From: an uncultured Clostridia bacterium
GTDB lineage: Bacteria > Bacillota > Clostridia > Oscillospirales > Ruminococcaceae
Reading direction: 5' to 3'
Assembly (NCBI GenBank): GCA_945867255.1
Contig: CAMBHV010000064.1
Coordinates: forward strand, 1 to 7,127
Length of the DNA: 7,127 nucleotides
The position numbers and the translations under genes were made by a program. The notes below the pieces were generated by a model. That model saw nothing but the letters and a program-made list of their open reading frames with translations. It made no database searches and was not told the DNA's origin. Below are positions 1 through 5,724 of the stretch, piece after piece. Positions within the stretch are counted from its first letter, which is position 1. Each line of letters opens with the position of its first letter.

Positions 1-1
1 G

Positions 2-1702
2 GAAAAGGCAGTAGGCCGTATCGCAAATTTGAGAACCGTGGTGGAAAAAAGCAGGGAAAACGCCTGCACAGGGATTGGGCATACACGCTGGGCTACACAT
101 GGCTGCCCCAGTGTGGAAAATGCGCATCCTCATTTTGACGAGAAGCATATGGTTGCCGTGGTGCACAATGGCATTATTGAAAACTACGGCCTTTTGAAAG
201 AACAGCTAAAGCAAAGCGGCGTGCACTTTGTATCGGAGACGGACACGGAAGTGATCGCACAATTGCTGGGCTTTTACTATGAAAAGGACATGCTCACCAC
301 GCTGCGAAAAGTGCTGCCCATGTTGGAGGGGTCATACGCACTTGGCGTATTGGATGCGCGTGCACCGGGCTTTTTATATTGTGCGCGCCGGCGCAGCCCG
401 CTTCTGATCGGGCAGGGAGCAGGGGAAATGTATATTTCCAGTGATGTGGCTGCACTTGTGGAGCACACCCGTACCGTATACGCGATGGAGGATGGTACCT
501 TGGCAGAACTTTCCGCGCAGGGGGTGCAACAGTTCACACTGGAGGGTACGCCTGTACAGCCGCAACCCATGCACATCACCTGGGATGCGGCCGCAGCCCA
601 AAAGGGTGGCTATGAGCATTTTATGCTAAAGGAGATTTGCGAACAACCACAGGTGCTGCAGGATACGTTGGAGCATTATGCGGATCTGGAACACGGCTGC
701 ATCCGGCGCGACGCCATGCCTTTTACACCGGAACAGGCAAAGGAATTGACAGAGATCACAATTGCAGCCTGCGGCACAGCTTATCACGCAGGTATGATGG
801 GCAAGACGCTTTTGGAAAAACTGGCCGGTATTCGCACAACCGCAGAAATTGCAAGTGAATACCGTTATGCCCCCATATGCGACGGCGCAATGCAGAACTC
901 TGTGTTTATTGCGGTGAGTCAGTCGGGTGAAACGGCCGATACATTGGCCGCCCTGAGAAAAGCGAAAAAGCAGGGCATGCGCACCATTGCCATGTCCAAC
1001 GTGATTGGCGCTTCTATCGCGCGTGAGGCCGGCACAGTGGTGTATACGCTGGCCGGGCCGGAAATTGCAGTGGCTTCTACCAAGGCGTATCTTGCGCAGG
1101 TGCTTTTATTTGAACTGATTGCACTGGACCTTGCCCATCTGCGCGGAAAGCTGACACAGCAGGAACTGAAGGATGCCCTGGCAGAGCTTTCGCAGCTGCC
1201 GGAAAAGGCGGCTGCCATTCTGGCACGCCGCGAAGTTGTGGAAAGCTTTGCACGGCGCAACCGTGCCTGCCACGATGTGTTCTTTATTGGCCGTTTGATG
1301 GATTACACCACCTCTCTGGAGGCAGCGCTGAAGTTAAAAGAAGTGTCGTATCTTCATAGCGAGGCTTATGCCGCCGGTGAACTGAAACATGGAACCATCG
1401 CTCTGATCGATGAAGAAACACTTGTTGTCGGCATTGCCACCCAGCCGGAAATTTTAGAGAAAACCTATGCGAATATGCAGGAGGTGCATGCGCGCGGGGC
1501 GTATCTGCTTTTGATCGGTACCCCGCCGCGCGCACTGGTAGCGCCAGATTGTGAAGTGTGGAGCATGGAGGGTGCGTCCTGGCGTACAGCGCCGCTTCTG
1601 GCAACCATTTATGCGCAGCTTTTGGCCTATTATACGGCTTTGCAGCATGGTTGTGATATTGATAAACCCCGCAACCTTGCAAAAAGTGTGACAGTGGAAT
1701 AA
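2..1702 (+). CDS. glmS: Glutamine--fructose-6-phosphate aminotransferase, 5'-truncated by the window edge
   Basis: This cytoplasmic enzyme makes glucosamine-6-phosphate from fructose-6-phosphate and glutamine, the first step towards UDP-GlcNAc and cell wall. The open frame continues left of the window, so 566 of roughly 600-610 residues are visible and the N-terminal Cys nucleophile is outside. The class II glutaminase domain shows HTRWATHG (nt 80-103), then VHNGIIEN and SETDTEV. Two SIS sugar-isomerase domains follow: CGTAYHAG near nt 770, SQSGETAD from nt 917, GPEIAVASTKAY, then ALKLKEVSYLHSEAYAAGEL and KHGTIALI. The C-terminus DKPRNLAKSVTVE (from nt 1661) is the invariant family ending. 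The TTG at nt 29 lies inside conserved sequence (EKAVGRIANLRT) and is not the start. The GELKHGTIALI wording fits the Firmicutes branch. A glmS ribozyme, common upstream in this group, would be off the window. Identification is firm. Confidence 0.98.
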   Translation, partial: EKAVGRIANLRTVVEKSRENACTGIGHTRWATHGCPSVENAHPHFDEKHMVAVVHNGIIENYGLLKEQLKQSGVHFVSETDTEVIAQLLGFYYEKDMLTTLRKVLPMLEGSYALGVLDARAPGFLYCARRRSPLLIGQGAGEMYISSDVAALVEHTRTVYAMEDGTLAELSAQGVQQFTLEGTPVQPQPMHITWDAAAAQKGGYEHFMLKEICEQPQVLQDTLEHYADLEHGCIRRDAMPFTPEQAKELTEITIAACGTAYHAGMMGKTLLEKLAGIRTTAEIASEYRYAPICDGAMQNSVFIAVSQSGETADTLAALRKAKKQGMRTIAMSNVIGASIAREAGTVVYTLAGPEIAVASTKAYLAQVLLFELIALDLAHLRGKLTQQELKDALAELSQLPEKAAAILARREVVESFARRNRACHDVFFIGRLMDYTTSLEAALKLKEVSYLHSEAYAAGELKHGTIALIDEETLVVGIATQPEILEKTYANMQEVHARGAYLLLIGTPPRALVAPDCEVWSMEGASWRTAPLLATIYAQLLAYYTALQHGCDIDKPRNLAKSVTVE

Positions 1703-1714
1703 AATAAAACAAGC

Positions 1715-1740
1715 CTGCCCGCCGTGCATACGGCGGGCAG
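1715..1740. terminator. Perfect 11-bp GC-rich hairpin between glmS and nadE; possible terminator
   Basis: Arms 1715-1725 and 1730-1740 are perfectly complementary with a GCAT loop, 12 nt after the glmS stop. In the glmS direction the stem is followed by AAGGTTCGTTT, a poor U-tract. In the opposite direction it is followed by GCTTGTTTTATTTTATT, a good one. It may stop or stabilise the 3' end of glmS mRNA, or terminate antisense transcription entering from the right. The hairpin is certain; its function is inferred. Confidence 0.5.
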
Positions 1741-1749
1741 AAGGTTCGT

Positions 1750-1764
1750 TTCGGCCGGGCCGAA
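1750..1764 (+). repeat. Small inverted repeat in the nadE leader
   Basis: TTCGGCC (1750-1756) and GGCCGAA (1758-1764) are perfect inverted arms around one base. As RNA it would fold as a 5-bp stem with a 5-nt loop, ending 6 nt before the AAGGAG ribosome binding site of nadE. It could influence ribosome access or be chance in GC-rich sequence. Confidence 0.3.
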
Positions 1765-1784
1765 GCAGAAAAGGAGAAAGAAAC

Positions 1785-2516
1785 ATGTTGAAAGAAAATC
1801 TGGAGCAGGACGTGCAGGAACGTGTGGCTTTTTTGCGGCAGGCGCTGGCCAATGCGGGGGCGAAAGGGTTTGTGTACGGAAATTCCGGCGGGAAAGACTG
1901 CACCCTGGTGGGAATCCTATGCAAAATGGCATGTGAGAACACGTTTGGCGTGTGCATGCCATGCTCCTCCAGCCAGAATTATGGGCGGGATCTGCGTGAT
2001 GGCATGATGGCTGCAAAGGCGTTTGATATTGAGACCGTTACGGTGGATCTGACAGCTACAAAAGAACAGCTGCTTTCTGCAGTAAATGCTGCGCACCCGG
2101 TGGCGGAAAATGCGGCGGTGAATATTGCGCCGCGCCTTCGCATGACAACATTGTATGCCATTGCGCAGACACGGGGCGCACTGGTGGCCGGCACGGGAAA
2201 CCGCAGCGAAAGATATCTGGGATATTTTACAAAATGGGGCGACGGCGCATGCGATGTAAACCCCATTGCGGATCTGACCGTGCGCGAAGTATATAAATTG
2301 CTTCGCTACCTGCATGCACCGGAACCAATTATCAATAAGCAACCCTCTGCGGGGCTGTTTGAAGGCCAAACGGACGAGACGGAAATGGGCGTGCGCTACG
2401 ACGATGTGGATGCGGCATTGCTCTCCGGTGCGCCCATGCCGGAAAAGGCACAGCGCATGCACGCAGCCAGCGGCCACAAGCTTCGTATGCCTTTGACATA
2501 CGGAGAAGAAAACTGA
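1785..2516 (+). CDS. nadE: NH3-dependent NAD(+) synthetase
   Basis: It converts deamido-NAD (nicotinic acid adenine dinucleotide) to NAD using ATP and ammonia, the last step of NAD synthesis, in the cytoplasm. At 243 residues it is the short form without a nitrilase/glutaminase domain. Visible features in order: PP-loop ATPase motif SGGKDC (residues 34-39); a Cys-rich stretch, VCMPCSSSQ (57-65); NIAPRLRMTTLYAIAQ (113-128); GTGNRSERYLGYFTKWGDG (136-154) followed by DVNPIADLTV; and PSAGLFEGQTDETEMG (187-202). The last three blocks are NadE signatures. AAGGAG at 1771-1776 sits 8 nt before the ATG and fixes the start. The PP-loop ends in Cys where the family usually has Ser (SGGxDS). The gene lies 82 bp after glmS on the same strand. 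No clear promoter is visible in the gap, so co-transcription through the 1715-1740 hairpin is possible. Confidence 0.96.
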   Translation: MLKENLEQDVQERVAFLRQALANAGAKGFVYGNSGGKDCTLVGILCKMACENTFGVCMPCSSSQNYGRDLRDGMMAAKAFDIETVTVDLTATKEQLLSAVNAAHPVAENAAVNIAPRLRMTTLYAIAQTRGALVAGTGNRSERYLGYFTKWGDGACDVNPIADLTVREVYKLLRYLHAPEPIINKQPSAGLFEGQTDETEMGVRYDDVDAALLSGAPMPEKAQRMHAASGHKLRMPLTYGEEN

Positions 2517-2548
2517 AAAAAGATAATCAGGCAGTGTATGATATAAAT

Positions 2549-2606
2549 AAAGGCACCGCACATGGTATGGCCGTAACGGCGAAATCATGTGCGATGCCTT
2601 TTATTG
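2549..2606. terminator. Bidirectional intrinsic terminator between convergent nadE and the GNAT gene
   Basis: Arms 2549-2564 and 2586-2601 form a 16-position stem with a single mismatch (C2556/A2594). A second small hairpin (GCCG-TAA-CGGC, 2570-2580) lies in the loop. On the + strand the stem ends in TTTTATT (2599-2605). On the - strand it ends in TTTATTTATATC. It therefore suits both nadE and the convergent acetyltransferase gene. Confidence 0.9.
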
Positions 2607-2631
2607 TACTTGAGCGATACAGTAAAAACTT

Positions 2632-3138
2632 TCACATCAGAGAAATCTCAAACCCCAGTTCACACAGTATTCCGGTGCCCACATCGTCCGTGCGATGACC
2701 GCTTACCTGGCAAAAACCATTTTTTGCATAAAAGGCTAAAGCCGGGGCATTGTTATCTACCACAAACAGGCGCAACCACTGCGCGCCCTGTGCCTGTGCC
2801 AGTGACATGGCAGCCTGAAGCGCCCGGCTGCCAAGCCCGCTGCGCATACGGGAGGGCGAAACCCCAAGACGTGCCAGATAAAGTGCAGGTGCCTCTGGCG
2901 CTTTCCAGCCCAGAGAGGGGTCCGCCGGGCATTCCTGATACAGCGCAAAGGCAGCCGCAAGGCCGGTGCCGTCCTCCAGAAGAAACAGGTGCCCATCGCG
3001 GATATCCTGCGGGAATCGGATGAGGGGATACACATCGTCCCACACAAAAATATTCTGCTGTTCCATGTGACGCACGATCTCCCGATACATGCAGCCCAGT
3101 TGCGCAAGGTCATGGATGCCGGCTTTTCTTATTTTCAT
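2632..3138 (-). CDS. GNAT-family N-acetyltransferase, substrate unknown
   Basis: This 168-residue protein is a single-domain GNAT, which would transfer an acyl group from acyl-CoA to an amine. Visible features: N-terminal MKIRKAGIHDLAQL (strand 1 and helix 1); a W-D-x-x-Y-P segment (FVWDDVYP, residues 31-38) followed by DI; LFLLEDGTGLAAAFAL (strands 2-3); acyl-CoA motif A, VSPSRMRSGLG (93-103); and motif B, LRLFVVDNNAPALAFYAKNGF (122-142), which holds the Asn and Tyr usual in this fold. The canonical Q/R-x-x-G-x-G has Met at its first position (M98). The start is the ATG at 3138 because GGAGG (3146-3150) precedes it by 7 nt; an ATG ten codons upstream lacks this. The gene has its own promoter, a folded leader and a shared terminator, so it is probably monocistronic. 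W-x-x-x-Y-P GNATs are common in Clostridia, but I cannot name a substrate. Confidence 0.92.
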   Translation of the reverse strand: MKIRKAGIHDLAQLGCMYREIVRHMEQQNIFVWDDVYPLIRFPQDIRDGHLFLLEDGTGLAAAFALYQECPADPSLGWKAPEAPALYLARLGVSPSRMRSGLGSRALQAAMSLAQAQGAQWLRLFVVDNNAPALAFYAKNGFCQVSGHRTDDVGTGILCELGFEISLM

Positions 3139-3151
3139 TGAAATACCTCCG

Positions 3152-3195
3152 AAAAGCCAGCGCAGCAAAATGGGGCAGAAGCTCAGGTGGCTTTT
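3152..3195 (-). promoter_or_regulatory. Inverted repeat spanning the 5' leader of the GNAT gene
   Basis: AAAAGCCA and TGGCTTTT (3188-3195 and 3152-3159) are perfect 8-bp inverted arms 28 nt apart. The predicted transcript start is about 3195, so the mRNA would begin with one arm, while the other ends 1 nt before the GGAGG ribosome binding site. Such a 5'-terminal stem could protect the mRNA or affect ribosome access. The repeat is seen directly; the function is inferred. Confidence 0.45.
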
Positions 3196-3201
3196 AGGAT
3201 T

Positions 3202-3230
3202 ATCCTACTGTACGGATCCAAACTTGTCAA
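3202..3230 (-). promoter_or_regulatory. Sigma-A promoter of the GNAT gene
   Basis: On the - strand, consensus TTGACA (-35, 3225-3230) is followed after exactly 17 bp by TAGGAT (-10, 3202-3207; 4 of 6 consensus matches). The -10 is half of a 13-nt palindrome, TAGGAT-T-ATCCTA (3195-3207), which could be an operator. The -35 directly abuts the candidate pyrG terminator. Confidence 0.7.
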
Positions 3231-3258
3231 CAAAGCCAGGCGTATGCGCAAACGTGGC
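3231..3258 (-). terminator. Candidate pyrG terminator
   Basis: Starting 22 nt past the pyrG stop, GCCACGT (3258-3252) pairs with ACG and TGGC (ending at 3235) to give a 7-bp stem with a 2-nt bulge and an 8-nt loop. TTTGTT follows. The stem and U-tract are modest, so termination may be partial. It ends immediately before the GNAT -35 element. Confidence 0.45.
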
Positions 3259-3280
3259 AGAATTGCATAAAGAGGATGTG

Positions 3281-4885
3281 CTATTCTACGGCGGCCAAGG
3301 CTGCTGCGATAAATGCGCGGAACAATGGGTGAGCACGGTTTGGCCGGCTTTTGAATTCCGGATGATATTGAACGCCTACAAAAAAGGGATGGGATGGATA
3401 TTCCATGGCCTCGACAAGGCGTCCGTCCGGAGAAAGGCCGCACAGCCGAACCCCTGCATCCGTCAATGTGGCGCGGTATTCATTATTCACCTCATAGCGA
3501 TGCCGGTGGCGTTCCGAAATATCACAGGTTCCGTATATATTTGCCAGCATGCTTTCTGGTGCAAGATGACATGGGTATGCACCCAGCCGCATGGTGCCGC
3601 CTTTGGGAAGGTTGCCCTGTTGGTCTGGCATCAAATCTATGACGCAATGTGGGTTTTCTGGTGTGAATTCACGCGAACCGGCGCCTTCAATGCCGGCAAG
3701 GCTGCGCGCAGCTTCTATTACTGCAATCTGCATACCAAGGCATATGCCAAGATAAGGCACATGATGTTCGCGCGCATATTGCGCAGCCAGCACCATGCCC
3801 TCGATGCCACGCGCGCCAAACCCGCCCGGCACAAGGATGCCCTGCACACCAGCCAGTTCGGCATCGATATTGGCCGGGGAAAGTTTTTCCGAATCTACCC
3901 AGCGAATTTTTACACCTGTGCCGCAGGCGTAGCCGCCATGATGCAGGGCCTCCACCACAGAAAGATAAGCATCGTGCAATTCTACATATTTCCCCACCAT
4001 GGCGATGGTAACGTGGCCCTGCAGGTTTGCAATGCGTGTGCACATGGCGCGCCATTCGGATAGATCCGGTTCATTGGCGCAAAGCCCCAACCTTTTGCAT
4101 GCAAGACGATCCAGCCCGGATTCATGCAGCATCAGGGGGACGTCATACAGGCTTGCCAGCGTGCGGTTTTCAATGACGCATTCAGGCGCCACATTGCAGA
4201 ACGCGGCAAGTTTTTGCAAAATTCCGTCTTCCAAAGGTTCATCGCAGCGCGCGATGATCACATCCGGCATGATGCCCATGCTTTGCAACTCATGCACGGA
4301 GTGCTGGGCAGGTTTCGTTTTGTGTTCGCCGGAACATTTCAGATATGGCACAAGCACTACATGCAGAAACATGCAGTTTTGCCGCCCAACTTCACGGCTG
4401 ATTTGCCGGATGGCCTCGAGAAACGGCTGGCTTTCAATGTCTCCGATGGTGCCGCCTATTTCTGTGATGACCACATCGGCGTCGGTGTAATTTCCCAAAC
4501 CATAAATAAACGATTTGATCTCATCTGTAACGTGAGGAATAATCTGCACGGTGCGGCCAAGATAATCGCCGGCGCGCTCTTTATGTAAAACATTCCAGTA
4601 TACACGCCCGCTGGTTAAGTTGGAAAGCTTATTCAGGTCTTCATCAATGAATCGCTCATAATGGCCAAGATCCAGGTCGGTTTCCACTCCATCCTGTGTT
4701 ACGTATACTTCACCATGCTGATAAGGGCTCATGGTGCCGGGATCTACATTTACGTAGGGGTCCAGCTTCTGAGCTGCCACTTTTATGCCTCGCTGTTTCA
4801 AAAGCCGGCCAAGGCTGGCTGCGCTGATGCCCTTTCCAAGGCCGGACACAACGCCGCCGGTTACAAAAATATGTTTTGCCGCCAT
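3281..4885 (-). CDS. pyrG: CTP synthase (glutamine-hydrolysing)
   Basis: It aminates UTP to CTP using ATP and glutamine, the final step of pyrimidine nucleotide synthesis, in the cytoplasm. The 534 residues match the family's usual ~535-545. The synthetase domain begins KHIFVTGGVVSGLGKGISAA (ATP loop, residues 4-23), then QKLDPYVNVDPGTMSPYQHG (39-58), EIGGTIGDIESQPF (142-155) and the UTP/CTP-binding loop KTKPAQHSV (189-197). The glutaminase domain has the oxyanion segment VPGGFGARG (352-360), nucleophile Cys382 in GICLGMQ, and His508/Glu510 in QYHPEF. The start is ATG 4885: CAGGAGG (4894-4900) lies 8 nt before it, and the upstream in-frame extension would translate through the promoter and attenuator. 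The UTP loop is usually KTKPTQ; here Thr is Ala. The gene has its own strong promoter and an attenuator, so CTP-responsive expression is likely. Confidence 0.98.
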   Translation of the reverse strand: MAAKHIFVTGGVVSGLGKGISAASLGRLLKQRGIKVAAQKLDPYVNVDPGTMSPYQHGEVYVTQDGVETDLDLGHYERFIDEDLNKLSNLTSGRVYWNVLHKERAGDYLGRTVQIIPHVTDEIKSFIYGLGNYTDADVVITEIGGTIGDIESQPFLEAIRQISREVGRQNCMFLHVVLVPYLKCSGEHKTKPAQHSVHELQSMGIMPDVIIARCDEPLEDGILQKLAAFCNVAPECVIENRTLASLYDVPLMLHESGLDRLACKRLGLCANEPDLSEWRAMCTRIANLQGHVTIAMVGKYVELHDAYLSVVEALHHGGYACGTGVKIRWVDSEKLSPANIDAELAGVQGILVPGGFGARGIEGMVLAAQYAREHHVPYLGICLGMQIAVIEAARSLAGIEGAGSREFTPENPHCVIDLMPDQQGNLPKGGTMRLGAYPCHLAPESMLANIYGTCDISERHRHRYEVNNEYRATLTDAGVRLCGLSPDGRLVEAMEYPSHPFFVGVQYHPEFKSRPNRAHPLFRAFIAAALAAVE

Positions 4886-4901
4886 ACTCTCTGCCTCCTG
4901 C

Positions 4902-4959
4902 AAAAAAAAGAGGCGTCCGCCCAGCCCCGCAGCATTTGATGCCGAACGGGGCGGTCGCC
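4902..4959 (-). terminator. Intrinsic terminator in the pyrG leader (attenuator)
   Basis: On the - strand, arms GGCGACCGCCC (4959-4949) and GGGCGGACGCC (4922-4912) pair over 11 positions with one A/A mismatch. Inside, GCAT/ATGC forms a minor stem. TCTTTTTTTT (4911-4902) follows directly, with the pyrG ribosome binding site (4900-4894) right behind it. A full terminator between promoter and gene is the layout of the attenuated pyrG leader known from Bacillus subtilis. The left arm can alternatively fold as GGGC-GACC-GCCC (4960-4949). Confidence 0.85.
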
Positions 4960-4976
4960 CAAGTCCTGAGGGGTGT

Positions 4977-5004
4977 ATTATAGCATCACACAGGGAAATG
5001 TCAA
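4977..5004 (-). promoter_or_regulatory. Consensus sigma-A promoter of pyrG
   Basis: On the - strand: perfect TTGACA (4999-5004), a 16-bp spacer, and perfect TATAAT (4977-4982) with the extended TG motif one base upstream of it. Downstream is ACACCCCTCAGG. A start 6-8 nt past the -10 falls in or beside the CCCC run (4973-4970). Such a strong promoter makes sense if the downstream attenuator sets the output. Confidence 0.9.
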
Positions 5005-5007
5005 CGT

Positions 5008-5050
5008 AAAACATCCACCGGAACAGGAAACAGACTATCAGGCGGATGTT
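5008..5050 (-). terminator. Candidate terminator of the mscS-lipoprotein operon, spanning the stop codon
   Basis: On the - strand AACATCCGCC (5050-5041) pairs with GGTGGATGTT (5019-5010) over 10 positions including one G-U pair. The 21-nt loop contains the TGA stop (5040-5038). A short T-run (TTTT then A, ending at 5008) follows. The long loop and short U-tract make it a weak candidate. The pyrG -35 starts 4 nt beyond. Confidence 0.4.
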
Positions 5051-5724
5051 GCCGTCATGCCCTGCGCAATGGAGAACAGCGTGTCATCCTCAGCGCTTTC
5101 TTCAAATGAAAAGAAGTCCAGCCGCACTACATAATAGTCGCTGGCCGCTTCATTTGGCACCACATAGAACAAATAATGTGGATACCAAGGCTTATCGGAA
5201 TCATCCGGCCATGTTTTATATAAAATCATTTTAGCATGGCGCCCATCCAGCATAAGGTCCAGCGTACTTTGCAGGCCATATCCTTCAGGGTATCCGATCT
5301 CGCTGTTCAAAAACGGGTCTGTCATTTCTTTTGTGAATGGTGCAGCAGAATCGCTGTATACGGGCAGCTTCCATACACCGCCCACTTCCAGAACCTTGCG
5401 GCCATCCAGCATGAACGTGGTATATCCATCCAGTTGCCAACCGTCAGGTACGGGCAGGGTAAGGGTAACGCTGCCACTGCCATCAGACAAATTGGCAGTT
5501 ACAGTTTGTGTGGATTCAAGGCTTGCCTGTGTTTGCGAAGTGCCGGATGAAGAGGAAGAAGAACCGGCAGCATGATCAGATGCCGCAGAACTGGCCCCCG
5601 CAGCGCTTTCCTCTGAAGAGGAAAGCGAACTGCCAGACGATGTGCCGCTTGCAGTCTGTGCTGCACAGGCGGTCAGTATGGTGAAAAAACTGATGCAAAA
5701 CATCAGAGCAATATATCGTTTCAT
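5038..5724 (-). CDS. Putative lipoprotein with Ser-rich linker, unknown function
   Basis: I do not recognise this 228-residue protein. It has a type II signal peptide: MKR, a hydrophobic core IALMFCISFFTI, and lipobox LTAC, which predicts lipid attachment to Cys20 and an extracellular protein anchored on the membrane. Residues 21 to about 75 form a low-complexity Ser/Ala/Gly/Thr linker. Residues ~75-228 form a compact domain with alternating strands: SGSVTLTLPVPDGWQLDGY, GRKVLEVGGVWKLPVYSD, HAKMILYKTW, YPHYLFYVVP and DYYVVRLDFF. The cores of such lipoproteins are common in Clostridia, but no catalytic motif is visible. The ATG overlaps the stop of the upstream channel gene (ATGA, 5721-5724), and AAGGAG (5732-5737) lies 7 nt upstream inside that gene. 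The pair is therefore co-transcribed and probably translationally coupled, suggesting a related envelope role. A perfect 24-nt inverted repeat lies in the linker-coding part. Confidence 0.88.
   Translation of the reverse strand: MKRYIALMFCISFFTILTACAAQTASGTSSGSSLSSSEESAAGASSAASDHAAGSSSSSSGTSQTQASLESTQTVTANLSDGSGSVTLTLPVPDGWQLDGYTTFMLDGRKVLEVGGVWKLPVYSDSAAPFTKEMTDPFLNSEIGYPEGYGLQSTLDLMLDGRHAKMILYKTWPDDSDKPWYPHYLFYVVPNEAASDYYVVRLDFFSFEESAEDDTLFSIAQGMTATSA
5604..5627. repeat. Perfect inverted repeat inside the lipoprotein linker coding sequence
   Basis: CGCTTTCCTCT (5604-5614) and AGAGGAAAGCG (5617-5627) are perfect 11-bp arms separated by two bases. In the mRNA this would be a 10-bp stem with a TTCA loop. 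It encodes part of the Ser-rich linker (LSSSEES). No U-tract follows, so it is not a typical terminator. Confidence 0.7.

Noticed and set aside
29..31. TTG as start codon of glmS
   Set aside because: Conserved GlmS sequence continues in frame upstream to the window edge, and no ribosome site precedes it.
1454..1957. - strand frame over the glmS-nadE junction
   Set aside because: It overlaps two well-supported + strand genes and includes the intergenic hairpin; no recognisable domain or ribosome site.
1917..2588. 223-codon open frame on the - strand
   Set aside because: It is antisense to nadE and runs through the bidirectional terminator; no coding features.
2589..3023. 144-codon open frame on the + strand
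   Set aside because: It starts inside the terminator stem and is antisense to the GNAT gene; Pro/Arg-rich nonsense composition.
3089..4063. 324-codon open frame on the + strand
   Set aside because: It lies mostly antisense to pyrG, whose protein is unmistakable. The frame has no family motifs, no ribosome site and crosses the pyrG terminator and GNAT promoter.
4886..5014. Upstream N-terminal extension of pyrG
   Set aside because: It would translate the promoter -10, the attenuator and its U-tract. The family N-terminus and the ribosome site both place the start at 4885.
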